Positions 35,510-45,057 of a stretch of DNA of 64,000 nucleotides are shown piece by piece. The position numbers were made by a program, and so were the translations under genes. Positions within the stretch are counted from its first letter, which is position 1, and each line of letters opens with the position of its first letter. Origin of the DNA: Aliidiomarina sedimenti (GTDB lineage: Bacteria > Pseudomonadota > Gammaproteobacteria > Enterobacterales > Alteromonadaceae); NCBI RefSeq assembly GCF_003986955.1, contig NZ_PIPN01000004.1, forward strand, positions 186,001 to 250,000. Direction: 5' to 3'. The notes below the pieces were generated by a model, which saw only the letters and a list, made by a program, of their open reading frames with translations, ran no database searches and was not told where the DNA came from.

Positions 35510-36139
35510 ATGAGTAAAGTAAGTGGTAACTTATTTGTGATTGCCGCCCCCAGTGGAGCAGGTAAATCGAGCATGATCGACGCCTTGCTTAGGCGTCACC
35601 GCAAGGGGTCAATGCAGGTCTCGGTCAGTACCACCACGCGTAAACCAAGGCCTGGCGAGAAAGACGGCGAACATTACTTCTTTGTTGATGAAGAAACCTT
35701 CCTGCAGCAGGTAGACGCTGGTAATTTCTATGAGCATGCCAAAGTATTCGACCATTACTATGGCACCTCGCGGCATGTTATCGAGGATACCCTGGCCAGT
35801 GGCGTGGATGTGTTTCTGGATATCGACTGGCAGGGTGCCCGTCAGGTAAAGGCAGCATACCCCGGCGTGCACACGGTATTTATTCTGCCGCCGTCCAACG
35901 CTGAGCTTGAACGCCGCTTACGCATCCGCGGTCAGGACAGTGACGAAGTCATCGCCCGACGTATGGCCAAAGCGCAGCACGAAATGGCCCATTATGGCGA
36001 GTTCGGTTATATCATTGTGAATGAAGTGTTTGATGACTCTGTTGACCAGCTTGAGCACATTGTTTTGAGCCAGCGCCTACGCCGTTCCAAGCAGCAAATT
36101 CGCTATCGTGAAATTCTGCAGGATTTGCTTGCAGAATAG
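35510..36139 (+). CDS. gmk: guanylate kinase
   Basis: ATP-dependent phosphorylation of GMP to GDP, essential for GTP and (p)ppGpp pools. A 209-residue protein with P-loop APSGAGKS (about residues 13-20), GMP-binding 'VSTTTRKPRPGEKDGEHYFF' (about 36-55) and the lid 'RLRIRGQDSDEVIARRM'. The ATG at 35510 matches the family start; an upstream GTG would add four residues. First of the conserved gmk-rpoZ-spoT group, although a terminator follows rpoZ here. Confidence 0.97.
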   Translation: MSKVSGNLFVIAAPSGAGKSSMIDALLRRHRKGSMQVSVSTTTRKPRPGEKDGEHYFFVDEETFLQQVDAGNFYEHAKVFDHYYGTSRHVIEDTLASGVDVFLDIDWQGARQVKAAYPGVHTVFILPPSNAELERRLRIRGQDSDEVIARRMAKAQHEMAHYGEFGYIIVNEVFDDSVDQLEHIVLSQRLRRSKQQIRYREILQDLLAE

Positions 36140-36213
36140 GCCTTGGCGGAATCGATTATTTTCAGTACAATAAGCGCCCTTTTTTAAGAATAACCTAACT
36201 GTGGAGTGTTGAG

Positions 36214-36495
36214 ATGGCACGGGTTACTGTAGAAGACGCTGTAGATCGTATTGGCAACCGGTTTGATCTGGTGCTGGTCGCAGCACGCCGCGCACGTCAG
36301 ATAGCTAATCAGGGCAAAGCGCCACTGGTTGAGACGCACAATGAAAAAGCCACCGTTATTGCTTTGCGTGAAATTGAAGCGGGCCTGATTGATGCAGCTC
36401 GTCTTGAAAAAGAAGAGCAGGTAGCTCGGTACGAAAGCGATGAGGCAGAAATGGCAGCGGTTGCCGCATTACGCAACCCACAAAACCAGGAATAA
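36214..36495 (+). CDS. rpoZ: RNA polymerase omega subunit
   Basis: Small RNA polymerase subunit (93 residues) that chaperones beta-prime assembly and forms part of ppGpp site 1. The universal N-terminus '[29 protein letters not shown]' and the '[17 protein letters not shown]' helix are present. TGGAGTG precedes the ATG. It lies 74 bp after gmk and is followed by an intrinsic terminator; spoT begins 187 bp further with room for its own promoter. Confidence 0.97.
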   Translation: MARVTVEDAVDRIGNRFDLVLVAARRARQIANQGKAPLVETHNEKATVIALREIEAGLIDAARLEKEEQVARYESDEAEMAAVAALRNPQNQE

Positions 36496-36515
36496 CCTTT
36501 CCGCAGTAAGTAGTT

Positions 36516-36548
36516 AAAAGCGCCTGCTGGCTTCAGCGGGCGTTTTTT
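36516..36548 (+). terminator. intrinsic terminator after rpoZ
   Basis: CGCCTGCTG pairs with CAGCGGGCG across a 4-base loop (one G-T pair), flanked by AAAAG and TTTTTT. It is a standard rho-independent terminator separating rpoZ from spoT. Confidence 0.9.
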
Positions 36549-36681
36549 GTTTGTGCCCGGCTAGCGCAGGAAAGCATTGGCATTTGCAAGGATTCCTCGT
36601 ATTCTGAGAAAAAGCGCAAAGATTCGCTTCTGTTGATGTAATCATCACTGTAGTACTGGCTGTAAAAAAGAGGCGTGGGCC

Positions 36682-38799
36682 GTGTATTTATTTGAAGGAC
36701 TTAAAAATCAGGTTTCAGCATACTTGCCACCAGAGCAGGTAGACCGTATCTATGAGGCCTTTAAAGTATCTTTCGATGCGCACGGTGACCAGAAACGGCA
36801 AAGTGGGGAGCCCTACATCACCCATCCGGTGGCGGTGGCAGGGATACTCGCGGATATGCGGCTGGACCATGAAACGCTGATGGCGGCGTTGCTGCACGAC
36901 GTGATTGAAGACACCCCACTGTCGAAAGAAGATCTGGCTGAGTTATTTGGCGCTACCGTGGCAGAACTGGTCGAGGGCGTGTCAAAGCTCGATAAACTCA
37001 AGTTTTCCTCGAAAGAAGAACTGCAGACCGAGAATTACCGCAAAATGATCATGGCGATGACCCAGGATATCCGGGTGATCCTGATTAAGCTTGCTGACCG
37101 CACCCACAACATGCGTACTATCAGCCATTTACGGCCTGACAAGCGGCGACGTATTGCCCGTGAAACCCTCGATATTTTTGCTCCTCTGGCGCATCGCCTG
37201 GGTATCCATAACATCAAAAACGAACTGGAAACCCTGGGTTTTAAAGCCATGTACCCAATGCGGGCACGCTTTTTAGAAAGCGAAGTGAAAAAGGCCCGCG
37301 GTAACCGCAAAGAGTTGCTTGCACGGGTACGCAAAGAAATTATTACCCGGCTCGAAGAGATCGGCATTGACGCCCGGGTTTATGGGCGCGAAAAGCATCT
37401 GCACAGTATTTACCGCAAAATGCGCAATAAAGAGCTGAATTTCGATCAGGTGATGGACATTTATGCCTTCCGGGTGGTGGTTGACTCAGTCGACACCTGC
37501 TACCGGGTGATTGGTGCCGTGCACAATTTGTACAAGCCGATTGAAACCCGGTTTAAAGATTACATTGCGATTCCCAAGTCCAATGGCTATCAGTCGTTGC
37601 ACACGTCGTTGAAAGGGCCTCATGGGGTGCCGGTCGAGATCCAGGTGCGCACCGAAGAAATGGATTTGATGGCGGACCGCGGTGTTGCTGCGCACTGGTT
37701 CTATAAAAACTCCGATGAAAGTGGCACCACAGCCCAGGTCCGCGCACAAAAATGGATGCAAAGCCTGCTTGAATTGCAGCAAAGTGCGGGTAACTCCTTC
37801 GAATTTATTGAAAATGTGAAGTCGGAGCTGTTCCCTGAAGAAATCTATGTGTTTGCCCCGGATGGGCGCATTGTTGAGTTACCGCAAGGGGCGACAGCGG
37901 TCGATTTTGCCTACGCTGTGCATACCGATGTGGGTAATACCTGCATTGGGGCGCGGGTTAATCACAAGGCCTACTCGCTGAGTAAGCAATTGGAAACGGG
38001 TCAGACAGTGGAAATCCGCACTGCCCCAGGCTCGCGGCCTAATATTGCGTGGCTGAATTTTGTGGTAACCGGGAAAGCGCGGGCGAAAATTCGCCAGGTT
38101 CTGAAAAGCCAGGAAGCGGATGATGCGCGCCTGCTTGGCGAACGTCTGTTGCGAGCGGCGTTGGGCGCGGTTAATTTCGATGATATCAGCGACCAGGAGT
38201 ACGAACGGGTTGCCAAAGAGATGAAGCGCGATAGTAAAGAGCTACTTATCCGTGACATTGGGCTTGGTAACTTAATGAGCGTGGCGGTAGCCCGGCGCCT
38301 GGTGGGTGACTCGGAAGGCTTGCGTGACGACACCGCCGACGACAATAGCAGTAGTCGCAGTCTTGCTATTAAAGGAGCTGACGGGCTCTTGGTGAGTTTC
38401 GCTAAATGCTGCCGGCCTATTCCAGGCGACGACATTATCGCCCACGTCAGTCCGGGCCGCGGCCTCGTGATCCACCGCCGTGAGTGTAAGAATGTGCGTG
38501 GACATGAAGAGGAACCGGGTAAGTACTTCCCGGTGCAGTGGGATAACAGACCGGATGCTCAGTTTGTCTCTGAATTGCGGGTTGAAATGGTCAACCATCA
38601 GGGCGCCCTGGCGCGGTTAACGTCTAACATTGCTAAAACGGGCTGCAATATTCACGGTTTGAAAACCGAGGAAATTGATTCCGGTATTTACTATATTGAT
38701 GTTGCACTGACTATTAATGATCGTAAGCATCTGGCGGCCGTGATGCGTAGCATTCGCAAAATGCCCCATGTGCAGCGGGTCTCTCGTTTAAGGAAGTAA
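36682..38799 (+). CDS. spoT: bifunctional (p)ppGpp synthetase/hydrolase
   Basis: Makes and degrades the alarmone (p)ppGpp. The 705-residue protein has all family domains: HD hydrolase (about 45-145, with LLHDVIEDT carrying the HDxxED motif), RelA/SpoT synthetase (about 230-345: 'DYIAIPKSNGYQSLHTSL'), TGS (about 385-445: 'VFAPDGRIVELPQGATAVDFAYAVH'), a Zn-finger-like conserved-cysteine region (FAKCCRPIPGDDI, about 573-585) and a C-terminal ACT domain (about 630-700). An intact HD motif indicates SpoT, not RelA. The start is a GTG at 36682 preceded by AGAGG. It is followed after 3 bases by ridA. Confidence 0.97.
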   Translation: MYLFEGLKNQVSAYLPPEQVDRIYEAFKVSFDAHGDQKRQSGEPYITHPVAVAGILADMRLDHETLMAALLHDVIEDTPLSKEDLAELFGATVAELVEGVSKLDKLKFSSKEELQTENYRKMIMAMTQDIRVILIKLADRTHNMRTISHLRPDKRRRIARETLDIFAPLAHRLGIHNIKNELETLGFKAMYPMRARFLESEVKKARGNRKELLARVRKEIITRLEEIGIDARVYGREKHLHSIYRKMRNKELNFDQVMDIYAFRVVVDSVDTCYRVIGAVHNLYKPIETRFKDYIAIPKSNGYQSLHTSLKGPHGVPVEIQVRTEEMDLMADRGVAAHWFYKNSDESGTTAQVRAQKWMQSLLELQQSAGNSFEFIENVKSELFPEEIYVFAPDGRIVELPQGATAVDFAYAVHTDVGNTCIGARVNHKAYSLSKQLETGQTVEIRTAPGSRPNIAWLNFVVTGKARAKIRQVLKSQEADDARLLGERLLRAALGAVNFDDISDQEYERVAKEMKRDSKELLIRDIGLGNLMSVAVARRLVGDSEGLRDDTADDNSSSRSLAIKGADGLLVSFAKCCRPIPGDDIIAHVSPGRGLVIHRRECKNVRGHEEEPGKYFPVQWDNRPDAQFVSELRVEMVNHQGALARLTSNIAKTGCNIHGLKTEEIDSGIYYIDVALTINDRKHLAAVMRSIRKMPHVQRVSRLRK

Positions 38800-38802
38800 T
38801 TC

Positions 38803-39195
38803 ATGTCTAAAGTGATTGTTGCCACCGACAAAGCGCCGGCGGCTATTGGTACCTATTCGCAAGCAGTAAAGATTGGCACCACCGTGTATTTGTCTGGCCA
38901 GATCCCATTGGTTCCTAGCAGCATGGAATTAGTCAGTGACGATTTTCGTCAACAGGCGGTGCAGGTGTTTCAGAATCTGAGTGCGGTCTGTGAAGCCGCT
39001 GGCGGCAAGTTGCAGGATATGGTGAAGGTCCAGATTTACCTGCCTGACTTAGGTCAGTTTGCTACCGTTAACGAGGTCATGGCCGAATTTTTCGATACGC
39101 CATACCCGGCACGTGCGGCGATTGGCGTGCGCGCGCTGCCGAAAGGCGCCCAGATTGAAATCGACGGCATTATGGAAATCCCCTCCACCAACTAA
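38803..39195 (+). CDS. ridA: RidA family enamine/imine deaminase
   Basis: Hydrolyses reactive 2-aminoacrylate and other enamine/imine intermediates released by PLP enzymes to ketoacids and ammonia. The 130-residue length and motifs ([32 protein letters not shown] and '[21 protein letters not shown]' with the substrate-binding Arg, about residue 106) are typical of the trimeric RidA/TdcF archetype. It starts 3 bases after spoT, so the two are certainly cotranscribed. Confidence 0.95.
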   Translation: MSKVIVATDKAPAAIGTYSQAVKIGTTVYLSGQIPLVPSSMELVSDDFRQQAVQVFQNLSAVCEAAGGKLQDMVKVQIYLPDLGQFATVNEVMAEFFDTPYPARAAIGVRALPKGAQIEIDGIMEIPSTN

Positions 39196-39207
39196 TTCAA
39201 CAAACCA

Positions 39208-39262
39208 GCGCGGGGCTTGAACATTGAATCGATTTTTCCGATTCAACGTTCAAGCCCCGCGC
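39208..39262. repeat. 24-bp inverted repeat (long hairpin) between ridA and nhaC
   Basis: The left arm (39208-39231) and right arm (39239-39262) are 24 bases each with a single mismatch and a seven-base loop ATTTTTC. The outer 10 bp are GC-rich. It sits between the convergent ridA and nhaC genes and could terminate both, although there is no T-run outside the stem. A third partial copy of the TTGAA-NN-TTGAAT motif (39263-39275) follows. Confidence 0.85.
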
Positions 39263-39276
39263 TTGAATGTTGAATG

Positions 39277-40611
39277 TCAGATGGGGCTGGCGCTGGTTGC
39301 GGGTTCGCGCATGAGCGGCTTGAAAAAGGTGATATAGGCCAGTGCGACGACGGCCAGAATAAAGCAATAAAATGTATTCATGCTCACGGATAATGGTGAG
39401 ATACCGAAGCTTGCACCTAACAACAGTGCTTGCGCGCCGTACGGCAACACGCCCTGAACCACGCAGGCGAAGATATCAAGAAAGCTGGCACTTTGCTTAG
39501 GCGCCAGTTGACCCTCTTCAGCGAGCTTTTTACTGACTTCCCCGGACAGTAAAATGGTGACGGTGTTATTCGCCACCGCGAGGTTGGTCAGCGCAGTAAG
39601 ACCTGCTATACCATAACCAGCGGCTTTTGATGGCTTCTGGCTCAAGCGACTGGTCACTGAAACCACGGCTTTAGCGAGAAAGGCGAGGCCACCCTGCTGG
39701 CGAATAAGTGCCGAAAGACCGCCGATAAACAGCGATAACAGGAAAATCTCCTGCATACTCTCGAAACCGGCATAAATGTCCTGACTCAGCGTAACCAGCT
39801 GATAATCAATCGCCAGCATGCCAAACACAGCGGCCATGACGATACCCAGGGTCAGCACGACAAAGACGTTTAATCCCGCCACTGCCAGCGCAATAATCGC
39901 GAAGTACGGAATCGCCAGCCATAGTTTTGCCTCGGGAACCTCGAGCGGCGCTTTATCTACATCAATGAAAGACAACCAGATAATAGTCACCAGGGCAGCA
40001 GGCAAGGCAATGCGCAGGTTGGCTTTGAATTTGTCTTTCATTTCGCAGCCCTGGGTTCGGGTCGCGGCGATGGTAGTGTCAGAAATAAAGGAAAGGTTGT
40101 CGCCAAACATTGCGCCACTGACCAATACCCCAGCCATTAACGCCGGGTTTATACCAGCTGCCTGCGACAGACCAAGGGCCACTGGCGTTAAGGCGGCGAG
40201 GGTACCCATCGAGGTGCCCATGGCGGTGGAAACGACCGCCGCGATGATGAAAATACCAGGCAAAATAAACGCGGGTGGAATGATACTAAGGCCTAGTGCT
40301 ACCACGGCATCCACACCGCCGGTCGCCGCTGCTACGGTCGAAAAGGCCCCCGCGAGAAGGTAGATCAGGCACATGGTAATAATGTTGTTGTGACCGACCC
40401 CTTCAATAAAGGTGGCAATCCGCTGGTTAAGGCTTTCTTTGCTTAGCGCCACAGCGAGAATAATGGCTGGAAGAATCGCCACCGGTGCCGCCAGCTGATA
40501 GAACGCCATGTCGACGCCCTGCTGATGGTAGTAAATACCGGTGCCAAGAAAAAGCGCGAGAAACACGGCGAGCGGTAACAGAGCGACCGGATTGGCGCGG
40601 ACTTCAGACAT
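39277..40611 (-). CDS. nhaC: NhaC-family Na+/H+ antiporter
   Basis: A 444-residue inner-membrane secondary transporter with about 11 predicted helices. The central 'SGAMFGDNLSFISDTTIAATRTQGCEMKDKFKANL' (about residues 165-200) is the diagnostic NhaC motif with the membrane-embedded Asp pair. 'AMGTSMGTLAALTPVALGL' (about 130-148) and 'TNLAVANNTVTILLSG' are also family features. It expels Na+ in exchange for H+, complementing the Mrp system at the left end. Some NhaC members exchange other substrates (e.g. malate/lactate), so ion specificity is inferred. It is divergent from the GNAT-nitrilase gene. Confidence 0.88.
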   Translation of the reverse strand: MSEVRANPVALLPLAVFLALFLGTGIYYHQQGVDMAFYQLAAPVAILPAIILAVALSKESLNQRIATFIEGVGHNNIITMCLIYLLAGAFSTVAAATGGVDAVVALGLSIIPPAFILPGIFIIAAVVSTAMGTSMGTLAALTPVALGLSQAAGINPALMAGVLVSGAMFGDNLSFISDTTIAATRTQGCEMKDKFKANLRIALPAALVTIIWLSFIDVDKAPLEVPEAKLWLAIPYFAIIALAVAGLNVFVVLTLGIVMAAVFGMLAIDYQLVTLSQDIYAGFESMQEIFLLSLFIGGLSALIRQQGGLAFLAKAVVSVTSRLSQKPSKAAGYGIAGLTALTNLAVANNTVTILLSGEVSKKLAEEGQLAPKQSASFLDIFACVVQGVLPYGAQALLLGASFGISPLSVSMNTFYCFILAVVALAYITFFKPLMREPATSASPI

Positions 40612-40647
40612 AAAATACCCTTTATCAGATGTTTAGACGTCCAGAAG

Positions 40648-40675
40648 TGTATAATCATTTGCTTTACACAAGCAA
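40648..40675 (-). promoter_or_regulatory. possible nhaC promoter
   Basis: On the minus strand TTGCTT (bases 40670-40675) and TATACA (40648-40653) are 16 bases apart, 37 bases before the nhaC ATG. The inverted repeat TTGCTT/AAGCAA around the -35 could be an operator. No -10 or -35 pair of similar quality was found for the divergent gene. Confidence 0.35.
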
Positions 40676-40734
40676 CCCAAAATTGGCAATTGGTAGTACA
40701 ATACAGGCATGGTAAATAATGAATAGGTTGTTGC

Positions 40735-42264
40735 ATGAGCCCAGATGAACTGCATTTGCAGATGCGCAATTTGCGCGATGAAGATTATCCACAGCTGAAA
40801 GGCCTGATGGACGTAGTTTACGACGATATCGGTGGAGCCTGGGAAGAGCACACTATTCGTAAACTGATGAAAGAATTTCCGGAAGGTCAGATTTGCCTTG
40901 AAGACGGCGGTAAAATTGTCGGCGTCGCGCTGACGGTCAAGGTGACCTACGACCGTTTTAGCAATCCGCACCGGTATGACGACCTGCTGGGTAAAAAAGA
41001 AACCATTCTTAATGAAAAAGATGGTGATGCGCTGTATGGACTGGATGTGCTGATCCATCCTGACTATCGTGGTTACCGATTGGGTCGGCGCCTGTACGAT
41101 GCTCGCAAAGAACTCTGTATGCAGCACAACCTGAAAGCTATCCTGGCCGGTGGGCGGATTGTTAATTATCACAAATACGCCAACGAACTCACAGCCAGCC
41201 AGTATCTGGAGAAGGTACATCGTCGTGAAATCTACGACCCGATCCTGACCTTCCAGTTGGCCAATGACTTCAGCGTCAAGCGGCTGTTAGGTAAGTATCT
41301 GCCTGAAGACAAAAAGTCGAAAGGCTACGCGACTCTGCTGGAATGGAATAATTTTCTTTACGAGCCGTCTGAGACCTTTATCACGGCACGTTCGCGTAAT
41401 GTCCGGGTAGGCGCAGTGCAATGGCAGATGCGCTCGGTAGAGTCGGTTGAGCAAATGCTGCAGCAGGTTGAGTACTTCGTTGATGCATTGTCCAGCTATA
41501 AGAGTGACTTTGCCCTCTTCCCTGAGTTCTTCAATGCGCCTTTGATGGGCCTTACCGACCAGAGTCAGCAGATGGAAGCGATCCGCTTTCTGGCTGGCTA
41601 CACCGACCTTTTCAAACGCGAAATGTCGCAGATGGCGGTAAGTTACAACATCAACATTATTACCGGCTCGATGCCACTGCAGGAAGGTGATTCGCTCTAC
41701 AATGTGTCATATCTGTGTCGCCGTGATGGTTCGGTGGATGAACAGCGTAAATTGCATATAACCCCGCATGAGAAGAGCGACTGGGTCATTGAGGGCGGTG
41801 ATAAGGTGCAGGTTTTTCAGACCGATGCAGGCCGTGTCGGTATACTCATTTGTTACGACGTGGAGTTTCCTGAACTGGGACGTTTGATGGCGGACGAAGG
41901 GCTGGAAATTCTGTTTGTACCTTTCTGGACCGATACCCGCAATGCGTATTTGCGGGTGCGCCATTGCGCTCAGGCCCGGGCGGTCGAAAATGAATGTTAT
42001 GTGGTTATCTGCGGCTCAGTCGGCAACCTGCCGCAAGTCGAGAGCCTCGACGTGCAGTACGCTCAGTCCAGCGTATTTTCGCCGTCAGACTTTGCCTTTC
42101 CACATGATGCCGTGATGTCAGAAACCACGCCCAATACCGAGATGCTGATGTTCTCAGACTTAAACCTGGACGAGCTGCGCTACCTGCATCATGAAGGGTC
42201 AGTGACCAATCTTAAAGACCGCCGCACTGACCTTTATGATGTCAGTCGCAAGTTTAATTTCTGA
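40735..42264 (+). CDS. GNAT acetyltransferase-carbon/nitrogen hydrolase fusion
   Basis: A 509-residue two-domain protein. Residues about 1-200 are a GNAT fold with the acetyl-CoA loop region 'YGLDVLIHPDYRGYRLGRRLYDARKELC' (about 101-128). Residues about 220-490 form a nitrilase-superfamily domain with the Glu-Lys-Cys triad: Glu in LFPEFF, Lys in LHITPHEK and Cys in GILICYDVEFPE (about residue 374). The enzyme could hydrolyse an amide or nitrile and transfer an acetyl group in sequence, but the substrate is unknown. The fusion is recurrent in bacteria. The gene is monocistronic and starts with the sole Met before the conserved 'LQMRNLRDEDYPQL'. Confidence 0.85.
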   Translation: MSPDELHLQMRNLRDEDYPQLKGLMDVVYDDIGGAWEEHTIRKLMKEFPEGQICLEDGGKIVGVALTVKVTYDRFSNPHRYDDLLGKKETILNEKDGDALYGLDVLIHPDYRGYRLGRRLYDARKELCMQHNLKAILAGGRIVNYHKYANELTASQYLEKVHRREIYDPILTFQLANDFSVKRLLGKYLPEDKKSKGYATLLEWNNFLYEPSETFITARSRNVRVGAVQWQMRSVESVEQMLQQVEYFVDALSSYKSDFALFPEFFNAPLMGLTDQSQQMEAIRFLAGYTDLFKREMSQMAVSYNINIITGSMPLQEGDSLYNVSYLCRRDGSVDEQRKLHITPHEKSDWVIEGGDKVQVFQTDAGRVGILICYDVEFPELGRLMADEGLEILFVPFWTDTRNAYLRVRHCAQARAVENECYVVICGSVGNLPQVESLDVQYAQSSVFSPSDFAFPHDAVMSETTPNTEMLMFSDLNLDELRYLHHEGSVTNLKDRRTDLYDVSRKFNF

Positions 42265-42268
42265 ACCA

Positions 42269-42781
42269 CTAATGGCTGTGGTGGCCGCGTAAGCGGGCGC
42301 CACATACCCATGCTCCGGCAAGGGAGAAATACAGACCGACCAGGGCCGGGTCAGTCAGGTTCTGTGGCGTTCGGCTTACGTCATAGACAAGTGGCACCGC
42401 CCAGGCTAAAAGGCCACCAGCAACGAGCAGCAGCACGCTCAACTGCCAGCGAGGGCGGTTCATTAATGTTCCCAATCCTTCGACCAGTAAAATGAGGGCG
42501 ATGGAAACCGGAAGCCAAAGAATATCCAGCCACAACGAAACATTTTGAAAAACCGCAATGAACCCACTGAATTGCGCCTGCCAGTAAACGGGTTCACTGA
42601 ACAAGGCAAAAATTCTTGAGTCGGCAATTAATGCTTCCACCCGCGCCAGATCGGCATTACCGATATTGACCGCGATGGTGTTAACAACGCCATGGTAGAA
42701 CATTGCGAACAAAATTGAGATACAGAACATGAAAACGTTCAGTTTTTGCCACCGGCGGTGACGGTAAAACAAACCGCGCAT
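42269..42781 (-). CDS. four-helix inner-membrane protein of unknown function
   Basis: A 170-residue membrane protein with predicted helices at about residues 16-36, 71-95 (SGFIAVFQNVSLWLDILWLPVSIALI, possibly two), 112-132 and 143-160. The N-terminus is basic (MRGLFYRHRRWQK), which favours a cytoplasmic start. No family was recognised. It ends His-rich (GHHSH). It is convergent with the GNAT-nitrilase gene (4 bp between stops) and divergent from recG, so it is expressed on its own. Confidence 0.6.
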   Translation of the reverse strand: MRGLFYRHRRWQKLNVFMFCISILFAMFYHGVVNTIAVNIGNADLARVEALIADSRIFALFSEPVYWQAQFSGFIAVFQNVSLWLDILWLPVSIALILLVEGLGTLMNRPRWQLSVLLLVAGGLLAWAVPLVYDVSRTPQNLTDPALVGLYFSLAGAWVCGARLRGHHSH

Positions 42782-42913
42782 AAATCACCCTTCAATAAGA
42801 CTTGCTCACCATAGCGCGTTGCTTTTGCAGCCGCAACTGGCAGTCCTCTTTTTAATCAGGATATACTGAGTTATCTCAAAGTGATACGAATTTGTTAACA
42901 AACCGGAGCGAGC

Positions 42914-44998
42914 GTGGCAACTGAAACTTCAACCCTGGGCCAGATACCCTTGACCACCCTTAAGGGGGTGGGGCCGAAAATGGCGGTGAAGCTGGAAAAG
43001 CTGAATTTGCATTCGGTGTTGGATGCGCTGTTTCATTTGCCCAATCGCTATCAGGACCGTACCCGAATTACCCCGGTCGCCGGTGTACGGACGGGAGAAT
43101 TTGCCACCTTGCTGGCCAATGTGGTCGATACCCGGGTTCACTACGGACGGCGGCGAGCCTTGTTGTGCCGGGTTTCCGACGGCAGTGGTAATCTGACCTT
43201 ACGTTTTTTCCAGTTCAGTGCAGCGCAACAAAAGGCCCTGCAGACGGGCATGCAGTTGCACATTTATGGCGAGGTTCGGCCCGGGCCAACAGGACCCGAG
43301 ATCATTCATCCGGAATATAAAGCGATTGCGGATGGCCCGGTTGAGTTAGCAGAAACGCTGACTCCGATTTATCCGACTACAGAAGGGGTGTATCAGCAAA
43401 CCATTCGCTCGATTTGCGAGCAGGCGCTTAGCTACCTCAATGACAGTTCAGTGCCGGAGCTGCTGCCTAAGTCCTTAGCCGCGAATGAAATGCCGCTGCA
43501 TGATGCCATTCGGGTGTTGCACAACCCGCCGACGGATGCTGACCAGCAGGCGCTGCTCGAAGGCGTACACCCTGCCCAGCGGCGGCTGGCGATGGAAGAA
43601 TTATTAGCCCACCACGTCAGCATGCTGATTGCACGGGCGCAGGCGCAGAAGGTGCGCTCGGTCCCGATTAAGCCGACGACACAGTTACGAGATGCCTTTC
43701 TGCAACGGCTTCCCTTTAATCCGACGGCTGCACAGCAGCGCGTTGCCGCTGAAATCAGTGTGGATATGGCGCTCGCCTTCCCCATGATGCGGTTGGTTCA
43801 GGGCGATGTCGGCTCGGGTAAAACACTGGTTGCGGCGTTGGCTGCGTTGCCAGTGATTGAAGCGGGTTATCAGGTTGCTCTGATGGCGCCCACCGAGATC
43901 CTGGCTGAGCAACACGCGGTGAATTTCCGCCTCTGGTTTGAAGCGCTGGGGATCGAGGTCGGCTGGTTAGCGGGCAAGAGCAAAGGCAAAGCGCGGCAAG
44001 CCACTCTGGATGCGTTAGCCAGCGGCAAGATCCAGTTTATCGTTGGCACGCATGCGCTGTTTCAGGCGACGGTGGATTTTCATAATCTGGCGTTGGTGAT
44101 TATTGATGAGCAGCATCGTTTTGGTGTGCATCAACGACTGGCGTTGCGCGAAAAAGGCGAAAGCCAGGGGACTCATCCGCATCAGTTAGTGATGACAGCG
44201 ACCCCGATTCCGCGAACCCTGGCGATGACAGCCTACGCAGATTTGGCGACCTCGGTCATTGATGAATTACCACCGGGGCGTACTCCGATTACCACGGTTG
44301 CGATTCCCGACACCCGACGCGAGCAGATTATTGAGCGGGTGTATACCGCCTGTCGTGAAGAAGGACGACAGGCATACTGGGTCTGCACCTTGATTGAAGA
44401 GTCGGAAGCCCTGCAGTGCCAGGCCGCAGAAGACACCGCAGCGCAGCTTGCGGATGCCCTGCCTGAGTTACGCATCGGCCTGGTTCACGGGCGGATGAAA
44501 GCAGCTGACAAAGAAACCGTCATGCAACACTTTAAAGCCGGTGAGCTGGATCTGTTGGTGGCCACCACTGTGATCGAAGTCGGCGTTGACGTGCCTAATG
44601 CGAGTTTAATGATTATTGAGAATCCCGAACGGTTGGGACTCGCCCAGTTGCATCAGCTGCGTGGTCGGGTTGGTCGTGGTCAGGCCGCCTCCCATTGTGT
44701 GTTGCTGTACAAAACGCCGCTCAGCCAGCAGGCCAACCAGCGCCTCGCGGTGTTGCGTGAAAGCAATGATGGTTTTGTGATTGCGGAACGTGATCTGGAG
44801 TTGCGCGGGCCGGGTGAGTTACTCGGTGCACGGCAGACTGGTTTAACCCAGATGAAAGTGGCTGATTTGGTTCGTGACCAGGCGCTGATCCCGAAAATTC
44901 AGCAACTGGCACAAGGCATGGTCGCACACTACCCTGAACTGAGTGAAAAACTGATGAAACGCTGGCTACCCAAGGGCGAACGTTACGCTCAAGTGTAG
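42914..44998 (+). CDS. recG: ATP-dependent DNA helicase RecG
   Basis: Remodels stalled forks and branched recombination intermediates. The 694-residue length is typical. The N-terminal wedge/OB domain (about 60-160), helicase motif I GDVGSGKT (about 296-303), DEQHRFG box (about 396-402), motif [11 protein letters not shown], and the C-terminal '[13 protein letters not shown]', '[14 protein letters not shown]', '[12 protein letters not shown]' motifs are all present. Translation begins at a GTG (42914) preceded by GGAGCGA. There is no trmH between spoT and recG; the usual neighbours are separated here by the ridA-nhaC-GNAT segment. Confidence 0.97.
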   Translation: MATETSTLGQIPLTTLKGVGPKMAVKLEKLNLHSVLDALFHLPNRYQDRTRITPVAGVRTGEFATLLANVVDTRVHYGRRRALLCRVSDGSGNLTLRFFQFSAAQQKALQTGMQLHIYGEVRPGPTGPEIIHPEYKAIADGPVELAETLTPIYPTTEGVYQQTIRSICEQALSYLNDSSVPELLPKSLAANEMPLHDAIRVLHNPPTDADQQALLEGVHPAQRRLAMEELLAHHVSMLIARAQAQKVRSVPIKPTTQLRDAFLQRLPFNPTAAQQRVAAEISVDMALAFPMMRLVQGDVGSGKTLVAALAALPVIEAGYQVALMAPTEILAEQHAVNFRLWFEALGIEVGWLAGKSKGKARQATLDALASGKIQFIVGTHALFQATVDFHNLALVIIDEQHRFGVHQRLALREKGESQGTHPHQLVMTATPIPRTLAMTAYADLATSVIDELPPGRTPITTVAIPDTRREQIIERVYTACREEGRQAYWVCTLIEESEALQCQAAEDTAAQLADALPELRIGLVHGRMKAADKETVMQHFKAGELDLLVATTVIEVGVDVPNASLMIIENPERLGLAQLHQLRGRVGRGQAASHCVLLYKTPLSQQANQRLAVLRESNDGFVIAERDLELRGPGELLGARQTGLTQMKVADLVRDQALIPKIQQLAQGMVAHYPELSEKLMKRWLPKGERYAQV

Positions 44999-45057
44999 TC
45001 TTTTTGGCACTAACTGGTACACTATGGCCCTTGCATGCGAACAGTGAGCTACAGGCA

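Noticed and set aside
36496-36681. tRNA or small RNA gene between rpoZ and spoT
   Set aside because: Inspected for cloverleaf and TψC-like motifs; only the rpoZ terminator is found.
45004-45057. 18-residue upstream extension of ubiE
   Set aside because: UbiE homologues begin at the MKDNSQ-type start; the extension is recG-ubiE intergenic sequence without a ribosome site.
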